NCBI GenBank assembly: GCA_026018925.1
Contig: JAKSZU010000007.1
Coordinates: 94,091,501 to 94,155,500 of the forward strand
Reading direction: 5' to 3'
Source: Tupaia tana
Taxonomy: Eukaryota; Chordata; Mammalia; Scandentia; Tupaiidae
Length of the DNA stretch: 64,000 nucleotides
In this document: positions 20,330-31,345 of the stretch, piece after piece
How positions within the stretch are numbered: position 1 is the first letter of the stretch
Layout: each line of letters starts with the position of its first letter
Position numbers and translations under genes: made by a program
Notes under the pieces: model-generated
The model's input: the letters and a program-made list of their open reading frames with translations, nothing else
Told to the model about the DNA's origin: nothing
Databases searched by the model: none

Positions 20330-20960
20330 TATTTCAGACATGACCTTTGATTTCTCGGGTAGAGTGTAAATTACATGTCGCCAGCATAAAATATTAAATC
20401 CAATTTATACTTAATTATTGATGCTATTATGTATTCTATAGTAATGGCATCAGAATCTCAGCCCCGCCCGTGCCCAGTAAATAGCTTTTTTGCATTAGAG
20501 GCTCCTTGAGGTAAGAAATCTTGCTCTATCCCTTCTTGCCCGTGTGATTGATGATTATGGGGAAGTTCGTAAATAGTCTTCCAGAAATATTTCTCTGGCC
20601 GGCATGGGCATGCCGTGGCTGCGAAGGAAGGGGGGCGCGCTAATGATCGGCGGTGGCGGATGCCGCCCCCCCACTGAGAGCGGCAGATGGGGATGGTTTA
20701 AGCCAACCGTGCTGAGTGGTTTCAGGGGCGGAGGAGGGCCACGGCGGTTTTCTGAAGCCTTTAAGTCGCATGTAATCTTCGCATGGACATTGGGGTTTTG
20801 TTTTTTATTGAAACATTAATAATTCCGGTTTCTTGTAAAATATTCATGGTTCCTGTTGCTGCGTGCAAACCCACTCTCGGCCGCTGCTTTTAATTTCCAC
20901 CTCGGCCGGCGCAGGCCTCCGCCGCGACCACCCATCGCCCGGCGCAGTTGATTAAGTGGA
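20330..20960. promoter_or_regulatory. strong candidate conserved noncoding element / enhancer
   Basis: A 0.6-kb AT-rich island inside GC-rich, SINE-free DNA. It has no repeat signature and no coding frame. It is packed with TAAT-type sites (ACTTAATTATTGATGC, ACATTAATAATTCC, GCTAATGATCGG, TTGATTAAG) and two forkhead-like GTAAATA cores (about 20,477 and 20,569). Clean AT-rich sequence with clustered homeobox and forkhead motifs is typical of developmental enhancers near transcription-factor genes. Enhancer function and conservation are inferences; no gene in the window identifies the target. Confidence 0.45.
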
Positions 20961-21769
20961 GCGAACGGTGGCCGGGGGTGGTCAGAAGCGTCCAGCTCAG
21001 GGCTTCTCGGAGCGCCCGGTCACGAGCCAGAAAGGGCCGCTGCTGGGCGGGCGGGGACTAGCACTTTCCAGCTGGACGGACGTCAGGGACCGAGTGGCCG
21101 GGAGAGCTGGGGCGCTGGAAGGCCCACGGGGGAGACAGAGGGGACCCGCTGGGAGAGAAGTGCTGGGATGGGGCTGGGAGCCTCGGGACACCCCAGGCAG
21201 GCACAGCAGAGCAGGGCAGCGCTCAGGGCCTGGGGAGGAAAGGCTAGCGCCCCAGTGCCACGCTGCCCCAGCTAGTAAGACTTGGCAGCGCCGTCACCCC
21301 TGGGCCTCGGCCCCTCCCCTGGAGAACGGCCACTGGGTGGATGCAGCCATGACAGTTCCTAAGGCCAAGGAATGAGGGTCCCACTTAGGGCCCATGGGTG
21401 TCAGGGCCTGGAGGGAACCAGGAGACCTACACACTCAACCCCTGTGGACAGCGGAGGCAGGCCAGGCGGTCCTGGCAGACAAGGGTCCACGCTCCACCAG
21501 AACCTCCGGAACACCGTCCCCCTGGCAGCGGGACTGCCTGCTCATTCTCAGGGCCCTGCCTCCCCCGCCACATGCCACCCCCAAGAGCCAGGATGGACAG
21601 GACTGGGTGTCACAGCTGGGGTCCTGCACCTGCCCCATCTCCTGAGGGAGCCCCTGCCCCGGGGTGGAGGCGGATCCACTCAGGCACCCTTCCAGACTTC
21701 CCTGGGGCGCCAGCTGCTAATCCCGGAGCTCAGCCCTGGTGGTGGCCTGGGGCTTGGCTTCCCTGCGCC
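20961..21769. other. GC-rich single-copy DNA beside the element
   Basis: CpG-containing sequence immediately right of the AT-rich island. No gene or repeat recognised. Confidence 0.45.
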
Positions 21770-21855
21770 ATGGCTTTGTGGGTGAGGACGCCGAGGCCCA
21801 GAGAGGTTGAGCACTCGCCAGTGACGCACAGACTCAGAAAGAACCACGACCCTGC
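21770..21855 (+). mobile_element. MIR fragment
   Basis: TGAGGACGCCGAGGCCCAGA, GAGGTTGAGCACTCGCC and the following GACGCACAGACTCAG follow MIR order. Confidence 0.6.
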
Positions 21856-22388
21856 CCTTCAGCCACCTCTGTACTGACTCACCATGGTGTGGTGGGGGGC
21901 AGGGGGAGCCCAAGACTTTCCTGGGAGCGACTGCAGGCCACACGGCCAGGCGGGGGTGGGGGGCTTCTGCTCCAGCCAGGGGCAGCCTCCCCCTGCAGTG
22001 CCTGCTGCCCCCCATCCAGCCCCCGTGCACCCGTCCGTAGGCAGAGATGGGCCACAGCTGGGCATGCTGGTTCGCAATTCCTGTGCCCAGATTGAACGGG
22101 AGAAGCCCCGCGACCCCCATGCAACGGCCAATGCGTGGAGCAGAAGGGCCGGGAGAGACCAGGGTCTGGGCAGGCTAGGGCAAGTGTCTGGCCCACCTGC
22201 CCCAAGGGCATTGTGCGTAGCCCGCGGTGCCAGCCACAAAGCAGGAGACAGGCACGGAATCTCCGACGCGTGGGTGCCCAACATCCCTGCTGACCCTGAC
22301 ACCATCGTTTTCTCCCCTCGACTCCAAATTTAAATATAACTTGTTATTAGTGATGCAGAAAACTTGGGAAATAGAAACAAAAGTCATG
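21856..22388. other. single-copy DNA
   Basis: No gene or repeat recognised; right end of the SINE-free tract. Confidence 0.45.
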
Positions 22389-22572
22389 AGGCTGGCAAGT
22401 GGCAAGATGGTTAAGGGTGCTGGACTCCCGTCATACGTGGCTGACCGTGGTTCAAGTACCAGACCTGGTAGCTTGCTTTCTCACTTTCTCTCTCTCTCAC
22501 TCTCACTCTGCCCCTCTCTGGTCAAATTAAAATAAATAAATGAAATGAAATAAGTATTAAAAATAAAATCAG
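22389..22572 (+). mobile_element. SINE A-short
   Basis: Head GCTGGCAAGTGGCAAGATGG, B box GGTTCAAGTACC, (CT)n/(CA)-like tract, CTCTGGTCAAATTAAAATAA tail with AAATAAATAAAT. Confidence 0.88.
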
Positions 22573-23150
22573 GATAACTCCGCCACCAGAGGTGAGCCCT
22601 ACCCACATAGAAATGCTCTCCCGCGATCACCTTCTGGGCTGACACTTGCCTTACGTTTTTTCTTCACCTGAGCTAAAACAACATACCCTGCCTCTGGCCC
22701 GCACAGCCTCCTGGCAGCAACGGCCCTGAGATTTCGAGATGAAACTTGTTGCAGATGATAAAATCTTGTCTCGCTCTCTCTCTGGGCCTCGGTTTCTCCC
22801 ACCTCCACTCCCGCAGGGCCTGTGGCAGGGAGACTTCCAGACTCCGAGGACACCCACAGGAGTTCCTGGGTTCCTCTCGATGCTCTCAGTCTCTCCTGTG
22901 AGGCCAGACAGCAGCCCTCGCACCTGAAGGCAGCAGAGAGGGAGCGGGGACTGTGTGCAGACGCGCCTGCTGGAGGCCACGAGATGGCCTGAGTCCTGAC
23001 CGAGGCCCCGAGGAGTTTGAGAGACCTGGGAGAGACATTAGCCAACCCGAGGTCTGCTTCCGGGTTACTGGCCGGCAGTTCTGCGGCCTATAGCAGGGTC
23101 TCTCCCCTGTCTGGTCTCACCTGGGGAACCTGCTGAAAACAGAGGTCCCT
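22573..23150. other. single-copy DNA
   Basis: No recognised feature. Short frames here lack family resemblance. Confidence 0.45.
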
Positions 23151-23151
23151 G

Positions 23152-23393
23152 GGGCCAGCCGGTGGTATCGAGGTTAAAGCAGCTGGAGCCCACATGGCCG
23201 ACCGCCGGTTCAAGTTCCAGACCCAGCAGCTGGAGAAATACACCAGAAGCATGTGGGTGCATGTGCAAACTCCCGAAGGAGCGTGGAGGACAGGGGATTG
23301 TGGTGTGGCCACACAAGCCCTCCCCCCAGGGGGCTGTCTCTGGTGAGGCACACATGCCCTGTGGCAAGTTAAATAAATAAATAAATAAAATCG
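23152..23393 (+). mobile_element. SINE A-long, old
   Basis: GGGGCCAGCCGGTGGTATCG head, B box GGTTCAAGTTCC, body GGACAGGGGATTGTGGTGTG, short CT tract, CATGCCCTGTGGCAAGTT and (AAAT)n tail. Confidence 0.83.
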
Positions 23394-24019
23394 AGATTCT
23401 TGGGCTCCACTCGGGGGTGTTTGATCCCTCTCGCCTCAGGGTTTGCTTTGATCTGGGAACAGAACCTACCTAAGAATTCATTCCAAGACAAACTGAGCAG
23501 TAATTTCATGCAGGGCCATATGTGGGTGGAAACAGAGCAGTGGTTCTGGACCAGGGAGGCCTAGGGCCCAGCAGTTCTGCACGGAACGGGTCAGGGGCTG
23601 CATGGCAGCTGGGAGGGGAGAGCAGCAGAGATCTCTGCGTGCTCGTGGCCGAGACATTTCCGGAATGTGGTGTCCGGCACTGACCTTGGAAGTGGGGCCT
23701 GCCCTGTACTGGACCCTCCCCCAGCCCTGCCACGTTCCGGGGACCCCCGCTGTCCCCGTGCCGGGCAGCTTTGGGAGGTGGAAGCAGAGAGGGGGTGTCC
23801 GGTGTGGGCAGCAAGGACAGCATGAGGGGGCCGGCGAGGAAGCCAAAGGCGGGTCGGGAGCAGGTGGCGGGGGAATGTCCGAGGCCACACACAATGCAGG
23901 CGAGTGACAGCACATGGCCTTTCCCTCAGCGCGCCAGGGGACGGCGGCCCTCGGAAGGGAGGCGGGAAGGCCTGGCGCCAGTCAGACCGGATGTGATGTA
24001 AACGAGATGACAGCTCTTC
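23394..24019. other. single-copy DNA
   Basis: GC-rich, no gene or repeat assigned. Confidence 0.45.
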
Positions 24020-24345
24020 CTAGCGTGAGTCAGGAAGTAGGATCTCAGGTTCCAAAACGCCCAGCTCCTTTCCCCCGACCATCCTTAGCATGTGGCTTCC
24101 ATCCTCATGGTTGCCTGGTTTCAGAATGGCTGCAGGTGCTTCAGCCATTGGCTCTGCATTCCAGGTGTAAAGAAGAAAAAGAAGGAGGGCAAAAATGGCA
24201 TGTGTCAGCTGTCTGAACTCCCTGTGCGGGTTTTCCAAATCGTCCCACCCGATGTCTTGCTCTGGGCCACCAATTTAGTCACGTACTCACATCTGACTTT
24301 AAGTTAGACTGCAAAATGTAACCTTTTAACAAACACAGGGCTGCC
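24020..24345 (+). mobile_element. ancient interspersed repeat, L1M 3' UTR type
   Basis: GTGAGTCAGGAAGTAGGATC, CCATCCTCATGGTTGCCTGG, TCCAGGTGTAAAGAAGAAAA and a final ACTGCAAAATGTAACCTTTT read as an old repeat common in mammalian genomes. I cannot name the subfamily with confidence. Confidence 0.4.
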
Positions 24346-24839
24346 CTGATTCAAGCAGGGGTTCCATGACTAAGGAAGGAGTGGGCAGCTAGCAGTCCCA
24401 GGGAGAGTGAGCAGCTTCCCTCTGGCCTCTGCCATGGCCCTGGCTCTGCCTGCCCCGTGGAATGCCCATCAGTCCCTGGCCTTCTTGTTTCCAGGTTGCC
24501 AACCCCAGGTCCTGCCTCCACGTCTCAGGACACAGGCCAAGGTAAACGCTGAAGACTTCCTCGTGTTCGTCCCCCTGTGACCTGCCCCGGGTCTCGAACA
24601 TACAGAGACAGACACTTGCACTCACGCTCCAGCTGGCCATGGGGCAGAGTCCTGGCACAGGAGGGAGGGTGACATGTGACCAGAGACCAGGCCTCCCTGG
24701 AGAGGTGACGCTCCCCTGAGTCGGGAGGACGCGGCATCAGCTGGGACACAAGTGAGGGGAGAGTAGCCCGGGTGAGGAGAACGACAGGGACGTGAGCCTA
24801 GGGTCACCAGAAGTGAGAGGGTGAGGCGGGTGGGAGAGG

Positions 24840-25018
24840 AGGGGCGGGGCAGGTTAGATGGCGGAGCACAGTGCTGCCTGCCCACGGGAAGGTCCCGGGC
24901 TCGTGTCCAGGGACACACGCACATACATGACTCTGAGATGGGCTGGCTGAGGACAGCAGTGTGGGGACTCTGTGGGAGTGCCTGTCCCTCTCATGGGATA
25001 AATAAATGAATAAGGAAG
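24840..25018 (+). mobile_element. possible family B SINE
   Basis: GGTTAGATGGCGGAGCACAG head-like start, GGCTCGTGTCCAGGG in B-box position, and an AATAAATGAATAA tail. Resembles 31,140-31,345 only loosely. Confidence 0.45.
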
Positions 25019-26139
25019 GAAACAACCTGGGGGCAGCTAGCGTCCTGTGTCTCTGGAGGAGAGTGACTCACGGCAAGGACCCACCCCTTGGGTATGATCT
25101 TTGGGGAGGCTGTTCCATCTGCAGCCTCCCCCTGTCCTTGCCAACCTCTATCCTGGCCGCCACGCCACAAGGAGAACAAACTTTGATAAGATTTCGTTCC
25201 TGGAAGGCATCATTTTCAACTCACAGTCTGTCCTAGAATGTTCCAGCAACACAAGGCTATGCCCACGTTTGGTCAGTGATTTCCCAGAATCTGTTCCTCT
25301 TTTTTGAAAATGATACAGAAGCCCCTGTCTGCCCGCCAACCTTCTAGGCCTCACTGGTTATCATTCCTCAGGGTGACAGTGGCCATCCTGGGGGACCTGC
25401 AGATCTCACGTTCTCCTGTGCTGTCCTCACCTATCTGGGGCTGCCGTTCTTCTTAACCATATTTGGTCTAAGCTGCCAAGAAACCATGTGGAGAAAACCA
25501 GTGTGGTTTGGGTTAAGCCCCAACGGGGTGTAAACACCAGCCAAACTGCTTCCTTCTTCCTCTACGGTTCCTGCTGCTGCCTCAGCCCAGAGCAGGCCTG
25601 GAGGAAGCTGTCTCTGCAGCGCCACCTGCACCAGCCCCACGCTCGCCAGAGCGCCCGCCCCAGCCCATACCTGGAGCCACTCCTGACACTGAGCAGTGGC
25701 CTCTTCCTGTGGGAAGTCTTACCAAGTACTGACCACGGCCCCCGGGCAGAAAGGGAGGAATAGCAGCCACCTCCGAAGGCAGCTAGAAACGACCCGGCAG
25801 AACATGGCGGAAAGCCGACCTGGGAGACCGTGGAGCACGTGTGTGCAGGACCTCGCAGATCAAGAGCAGCCACTCCTTCCATCCCTGGAGACCGAGCAAA
25901 TTAGAGAGCAATGGTGGCACAGAGCTGCGGGTGTCACGTCCACTTCAGACATGGACACACAGCCAACTGAACGCCCTGAAAGCCACACTGTGGGAGAGGC
26001 CACCTTCCCCATAGTACTCCAGGGTGGGGATCGGTACACGTGAATTTGGGGTGTCCTCTGTAGTGAGGGCCAGGATGGGCAGCTTTCTCAGCCCAGCAAA
26101 GGACCCTAGGATAGGTGTGTAAACTCATTTGTGAAGGAC
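25019..26139. other. single-copy DNA
   Basis: About 1.1 kb, moderately GC-rich, with no recognised gene or repeat. Confidence 0.45.
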
Positions 26140-26144
26140 AGCCA

Positions 26145-27150
26145 AAGCTGGGCCAGATGGTGTCTCAGTGGTAAGGCAACTGGACCCATATGGACAGGTC
26201 ACAGGCTCAGGTCTGGGCCCTTCCCTGAGCACACTAGGTGAGCACACCCCTCCTGAACACACCAGGCAAGCATGCCTCCCTGAGGACACCCTCCTGAGCA
26301 CACCAAGCAAACACACCTCCCTGAGCACAGCCTCCTGAGCACACCTCTACTGAGCACAGCCTCCTGAGCACACCCTCCTGAATACACCCTTACCAAGCAC
26401 AGCCTCCCTGAGCACACCTCTACTGAGCACAGCCTCCTGAACACACCTCTACTGAGCACAGCCCCCTGAGCACAGCCTCCTGAGCACACCTCTACTGAGC
26501 ACAGCCCCCTGAGCACACCCTCCTGAACACACCTCTACTGAACAAAGCCCCCTGAGCACAGCCTCCTGAACACACCTCTACTGAGCACAGCCCCCCTGAG
26601 CACACCCTCCTGAACACACCTCTACTGGGCACGGCCACCGAGCACACCCTCCTGAACACACCTCTACCAAGCACAGCCCCCTGAGCACACCCTCCTGAAC
26701 ACACCCTTACCAAGCATGGCCCCCTGAGCACACCTCTACCGAGCACAGCCCCCTGAGCACAGCCTCCCTGAACACACCTCTACCAAGCACAGCCCCCTGA
26801 GCACAGCCTCCCTGAGCACACCTCTGCCGAGCACAGCCCCCTGGGCACAGCTTCCCTGAGCACACCTCTACTGAGCACAGCTCCTTGAGCACAGCCTCCT
26901 GAACACCCTTACCAAGCACAGCCCCCTGAGCACAGCCTCCCTGAGCACACCTCTACCGAGCACAGCCCCCCCCCTGAGCACACCCTCCTGAACACACCCT
27001 TACCAGGCACAGCCCCCTGAGCACACCTGCATGACCATGATGCTGTCTGGTTGACCCTGGGGGGTCTCAGGATGTAAGGATCCTGCTGGGAGGATCTCTC
27101 TCTCAGAAAGTAAATACCAATTATATAAACATTTTAAGGTTCATTTTCCC
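26145..27150 (+). mobile_element. family B SINE swollen by an internal minisatellite
   Basis: Head GGGCCAGATGGTGTCTCAGT through GGTAAGGCAACTGGACCCAT resembles the family B copy at 31,140 (GGTGAGGCAGCTGGACCCAC). After GGGCCCTTCCCTGAGCACAC the body is replaced by about 0.8 kb of tandem repeat. It resumes at about 27,035 with GTAAGGATCCTGCTGGGAGG and a CT/A-rich end, parallel to GTGAAGATCCTGTTGAGACT at 31,272. Confidence 0.68.
26215..27032 (+). repeat. (CCTGAGCACAC...)n minisatellite
   Basis: Dozens of degenerate units built from CCTGAGCACA, CCTCCTGAACACACC and TCTACTGAGCACAGCC, in a higher order of roughly 20-45 bases. Minus-strand frames give VCSGGCAQ-type repeats; these are by-products of the array. 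Confidence 0.93.
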
Positions 27151-27162
27151 AAACATGAAGGG

Positions 27163-27297
27163 TCTTGAAAATGTCCATAGAACTGCAAACTATGAGAAAA
27201 CTATGGGCGAATTTTAACATGCAGGAGGGGGGGTGCCATGACAAACTTGTGCTTTAATTCCACCTTTCCATGAACTTTCTGAGGTCCTTCATGTTGC
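27163..27297. mobile_element. mariner-derived MITE
   Basis: GAAGGGTCTTGAAAATGTCC at the left and, in reverse complement, GAAGGACCTCAGAAAGTTCA at the right. The interior of about 90 bases includes TTGTGCTTTAATTCCACC, as in the mariner right end. Confidence 0.72.
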
Positions 27298-27317
27298 TAA
27301 GGAAGGAGCCCACCCTA

Positions 27318-27512
27318 GAGCAACAGTTCACAACCAAGAGTGACGCTGTCTCCCTGTGGACATTCGTGATTGTCATGACTGTGGGAGTTGCTATTGGCAT
27401 CTAGTGGCAGAGACCAGAGAAGATGCGAACCATCCTAAAATGCTCAGGACAGACCTCGCGACAAAGAATTTTCCAGCCTGAGATCCCAGCAGTGCCGAGG
27501 TTGAGTAACTGT
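27318..27512 (+). mobile_element. MER20-like hAT-Charlie element
   Basis: AACAGTTCACAACCAAGAGT, GTTGCTATTGGCATCTAGTG, ACAAAGAATTTTCCAGCC and CAGTGCCGAGGTTGAG reproduce MER20 in order over its typical length of about 200 bases. MER20 copies have been described as enhancers in decidual cells; activity of this copy is unknown. Confidence 0.78.
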
Positions 27513-28104
27513 CCCAGAGTGAAACTATGCTAAGCGCCTCTTGCCCAATGCCTAAAACCATGCCTTGATCAGAGCCCCAGGGAAGAAAAAATGTGGAGGT
27601 TGAGTCCCTACGTAATTGGAGAGGTTCGGAAGAAACTTGGGGCTTTTCACAGGCTGCCCTGCTTGAGCAACCTGGCTGAGCAAAGAAATAAACACTCTTC
27701 ACAGGAAGGTAAAAGAACCCAGAGTCTCCACAGTTACCCGTACAGGACACACAGGCAACGTTTAACAGCTGTGCAAAGAAACAGGAAAATATAACCCAAA
27801 CAGAGCAGAGAGGCGGAAACTGTTCTTAAAAGAACTGCATGGAAGTTCTAGAACTGAAAAGTACAATAACTGGAATGAAAATTCACTAGGTCGGCTTAAC
27901 AGCAGATGGGAGTTGGGAGAAGAAAGGGTCAGTGAGCCTGAACACAGATCAATAGAAATTACTCAACGCGAAGATCAGGGAGATGAAAAAGATGGAGAAG
28001 AAACGGACAGAGCCTCCGGGACCTTGGGGCAAGACCAAACTGCCTAACATACGGGTGCTTAGAGACTCAGAAGAAATGCGGAGGCCACGTGATTCACATT
28101 TTCT
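27513..28104. other. single-copy DNA
   Basis: AT-richer unassigned sequence; no gene recognised. Confidence 0.45.
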
Positions 28105-28175
28105 TGATTTTGAAGAAATGTGTCCAAGGTCCCACAGTGAGAAGAGTGGGGCTTTGAATCCAGTTCCTGTGGCTT
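28105..28175 (+). mobile_element. MIR fragment
   Basis: CCAAGGTCCCACAGTGAGAA and GGGGCTTTGAATCCAGTTCC are the MIR 3' half. Confidence 0.68.
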
Positions 28176-28764
28176 AGTGGTTGGACCGTGTCCTCTGCTG
28201 CATGTCCACAGGGGGCCACCACGGTCCCATCTGAACCCCAGGGCCAGTGACCCTCTGCGTCTCTGGATGAAGGAGCAGGCCCAGAGACAGGGCCTTGGCC
28301 AGACCCTGGCCCAACCACCGCAGTCCCACCACTCTCTGCCCTTGCTGCGAATCATGGTCTGCAGCGGCAACATGTCATCAGCCTTTCTGGAACTAGGGTG
28401 AGTAAAATGTGTTGGTAAGTGTACACAACCCCCCGATACTTCCTTTCAGCTCTAAGGGGAAGAGCTCTGCGTCTTGGGGGCTGAGTCAGACCTGCTGGGA
28501 CCAGCTCCAATGGGACAGTCACTTTCCCACTGCCTGTCCAGACCTTGGTCTCCATGTGACACCGCCCCAGCTCTGGGGGTTGAGGGTGGGTGGAGGGGAC
28601 CAGAGAAACCCTGACCCCCGACACACACATAGGGTGTGAGTGGGAACAGAGCCACACGGACTGGAAGAAAGCCACACATGAGACAGTCCCACGGGAGACT
28701 GAAGGGGCAAGGCCCTCCTACGGCATCCGGAACGTGACAATCTTTTCACTCACTTGTACCGACA
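28176..28764. other. single-copy DNA
   Basis: No feature recognised. Confidence 0.45.
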
Positions 28765-29000
28765 CACCTTTTCTCTTAAGTTTATTTATTTACATGTGCA
28801 GTGAGCGGGAGAGACAGAGACAATGCCTCCAACAGGTCTTGGTGCCACGATCCACTCCAGCCTCAGCCAGCCCTGGGTCGTGGGCACACATGCCTGGCAT
28901 GCTCCGGGAGGCCTCTGGACGTGAACACGTCCCCTCCTCCCCATGCGGGATTGCTCTCAGAGCTCGGACTTTACTGCTCTGCCAGCGCCCAACCCCTGCA
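28765..29000 (-). mobile_element. possible family B SINE, reverse
   Basis: TTAAGTTTATTTATTTACAT reverse tail, GGGAGAGACAGAGACAATGC, and a terminal CTCTGCCAGCGCCCAACCCC where a reversed head would lie. Unlike family A in the middle. Confidence 0.5.
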
Positions 29001-29004
29001 CGCA

Positions 29005-29300
29005 CGCATTTTCAAGTCTTTACTGAGCACTTGGGATCAGGCCTGAGCTGAGCACTGGCAGAGAGGGTGGGCGGACAGGATGCTGGCAGGAAAACGTAAC
29101 CTGCATGCCCAGGAAAGGCCCAGCTGCCGGGCTGGGGCCGGGTAGTCACCGTCCACGCATGCATTCATTCTTCCGAAAAGATCGAGCACTGTTCCAGGGA
29201 CACAACTGGGGAGATCAGAGCCCAAGAAAAGCGGTCTCGACCCCAGGCGAGGGCTGCGGGACGTTTCCAGGCCCAGGGGCCACAGCGAGTTCCTGAGCAG
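29005..29300 (+). mobile_element. ancient MIR/L2-type fragments
   Basis: CTTTACTGAGCACTTGGGAT, then GCATTCATTCTTCCGAAAAG, GAGCACTGTTCCAGGGACAC and GAGTTCCTGAGCAGTGGGAT, matching old TGAGCAC-type mammalian repeats. Family uncertain. Confidence 0.42.
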
Positions 29301-30289
29301 TGGGATGACGGGCAGGGTCCAGGCAGCCAGGGCAGCAGCCCGCTCAGAGCTAGCCAGGGGCCGCAGTCACGGGAGGGGCCCTCCTGCCCAGAAGCCAGCC
29401 CTCTGCAGGACCTGGGACTCAGGGGAGACTGCGGCTGTGCTGGGAGATGGCCCTCCCCGCCCGGGTTGACACCAGCTCGGGGGTTCCTTGTCTGTTCGTA
29501 TTCCCACCGGCCTCTGCTGGTGGGAGCGGCCCTCGTCTCCACAGTCATCTCTGCCCCTGCCTAACCCCACGAGCTGAGCCAGAGAGGATACACGACAGTG
29601 AGGTCCTGTGCGGGCTCTGAGGGGCTGGGGCTGGACCGTCTGGGGACAGAGCTTCTGAAACTGCGGCCCAGGGCGGACCTACGGAGCCTCAACTTGGGAA
29701 TACACGTCTGTCTGGAGCGAGGACAGAGGTGGGGCGCCGTGGGCATCTCAGGCACGCAGAGTTGGACATTCTCAGACGGGCCAGTCCATGTTTTTCTACA
29801 TACAAAGAGGAAAGAAAATTAAACACAAGGAAACAATAACAGACCGGGGCCGAGGCTGGCAGGTCTCGCCAGCAACGCCCTGGGATTGGCTGCTTCTGGC
29901 TTCTCAGCCCGCCCTGCGGAGCGTGGCTTCCCTCACTCCCCGCACGGCATGGACCCTGGGCCTCCGCGGTCTGCGCTCCTTTGCCCAAGTCCCTTCCAAT
30001 TGAAGGTGACACGTTCACAACTGGCTTCCTGCGCTGCCAGGGCCACTGCAGGAAGGGCGTGACGGGAGAGAGAGCTGTGGTCCCTCCTGTCTGCACGCAG
30101 TCCCAGGTCAGAGCTGCCTGCTCCTCCCCCCCACCCTGCCCCGTTTCCCATCGCTGGCCCAGCTCAAAGGGAACCTAGAGAAACGAGCCCTCCAGGACAC
30201 GGACACGCACATGCATAGCACAGCACTGCCTGACCAAGGCTGACCCTGTGGGCATGACAGAGGACCAGGCCAGCAGTGACGAGAACGCC
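29301..30289. other. GC-rich single-copy DNA
   Basis: About 1 kb without a recognised gene or repeat. Confidence 0.45.
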
Positions 30290-30528
30290 GGGCCGGCCCC
30301 TGCAGCCAGCTCTCAGGCCCTGTGCAGCAGGACCCAGATCCCGCAGGCTGACCCCAGTTTGAATCCCGGCCACATGGCAGCTTGAAAAACACACGGGGTG
30401 CGTGTGTGATGGGGTAGAGAAACAGAAGGAAAGGACCGCGGCTTGACTGTGCCCCTCTGGGTGTGTGGGGTTGTTTTTGTTTCTCTCTCTCTAGAAAGTG
30501 CACAAAGCCTCTGGCAATTAAAAAGGGG
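30290..30528 (+). mobile_element. SINE A-long, old
   Basis: Diverged head with B box AGTTTGAATCCCGG, then CAGCTTGAAAAACACACGGG, shortened body, CTCTCTCTCTAGAAAGTGCA and GCCTCTGGCAATTAAAAAGG. Confidence 0.75.
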
Positions 30529-30534
30529 AGGGAG

Positions 30535-30789
30535 GGACCAGCAGTTAGCGTAATGGCTATGTCGCTGGACTCCCACGTAGTCAACTGCGGTTCGAGTCCT
30601 GGACCCGGTGGCTTAAACTCACGCCAGGCGCATGTGCGTGCGTGCCCAAGATCCTGAGAGGAGAATGGAGGAGAAGGGATTGCGGCGTGGCCATCCCCCC
30701 GGGGGGTGATTTCTCGCTTTCTGTCTCTATGTCTCTCTCTGTCTGGCGAGCGCACGGGCCCTATAGCAAAAACCTCTCCAAAAAAAGAC
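30535..30789 (+). mobile_element. SINE A-long, young
   Basis: GGACCAGCAGTTAGCGTAATGG with intact A box and B box GGTTCGAGTCC, 3' box GGGCCCTATAGCAAAAACCT and short A tail. Inserted directly after an older copy in the same orientation. Confidence 0.95.
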
Positions 30790-30807
30790 CAAAAAAAGGG
30801 GGTGGGG

Positions 30808-31020
30808 GCAAAAGCAGGTGGCTTGGAGGTAAGATGACTGAGTCCTGGACCTGGCGGCTGGAGAATCACGCCGGTGCGTGTGCATGCCCAAAATCCCGAG
30901 AGGAGACTGGAGGAGAAGGGACTGTGGCCTGGCCATCCCCTGGGGGTGATTTCTCACATTCCCTCTCTCTGTCTCTGTCTCTCTCCAGTGAGCACATCTG
31001 CCCTATAGCAAACTAAACCA
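30808..31020 (+). mobile_element. SINE A-long, old, head deleted
   Basis: AGCAGGTGGCTTGGAGGTAA then jumps to GAGTCCTGGACCTGGCGGCT, losing the anticodon-arm part. Body normal; ends TGCCCTATAGCAAACTAAAC. Confidence 0.82.
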
Positions 31021-31139
31021 CAAAACACAAGAGAACATGAGATTGTCAGGGAATGTTTAGTGACGATGGAAATGCGATCATAACACCCTAGCCAGTGGCC
31101 CCTCCAAACCGCCTGCTGGCTTGTTAATGCCCAGCCTGC

Positions 31140-31345
31140 CGGGCCAGGTGCCGGTGCAGTGGTGAGGCAGCTGGACCCACACGGGGATATCCTGGGTTCG
31201 AGATCTGAGGACTCTCAGAGCACACGGGGTGCCTGTGATCTGGGCCAGCTGAAACTGGCGTCCAAACGCATGTGAAGATCCTGTTGAGACTGTCTGTCTG
31301 TCTGTCTCTCCCTCTCTCCCTCAATAAATAATAAACCTTAAACAC
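31140..31345 (+). mobile_element. family B SINE
   Basis: Head GGGCCAGGTGCCGGTGCAGT, GGTGAGGCAGCTGGACCCAC, B box GGGTTCGAGATCT, unrelated body (GGGCCAGCTGAAACTGGCGT), (CTGT)n and CT tract, AATAAATAATAAA tail. Distinct from family A after the head. Confidence 0.72.

Noticed and set aside
26199..26919. Minus-strand frames encoding cysteine/glycine-rich repeats resembling a secreted protein
   Set aside because: Translation of the CCTGAGCACAC-type array; no signal peptide, no splice structure, same peptide in successive frames.
30108..30869. 253-codon minus-strand frame
   Set aside because: Runs through two SINEs in antisense; the CYRARALARQ-type peptide recurs at every family A copy in the window.
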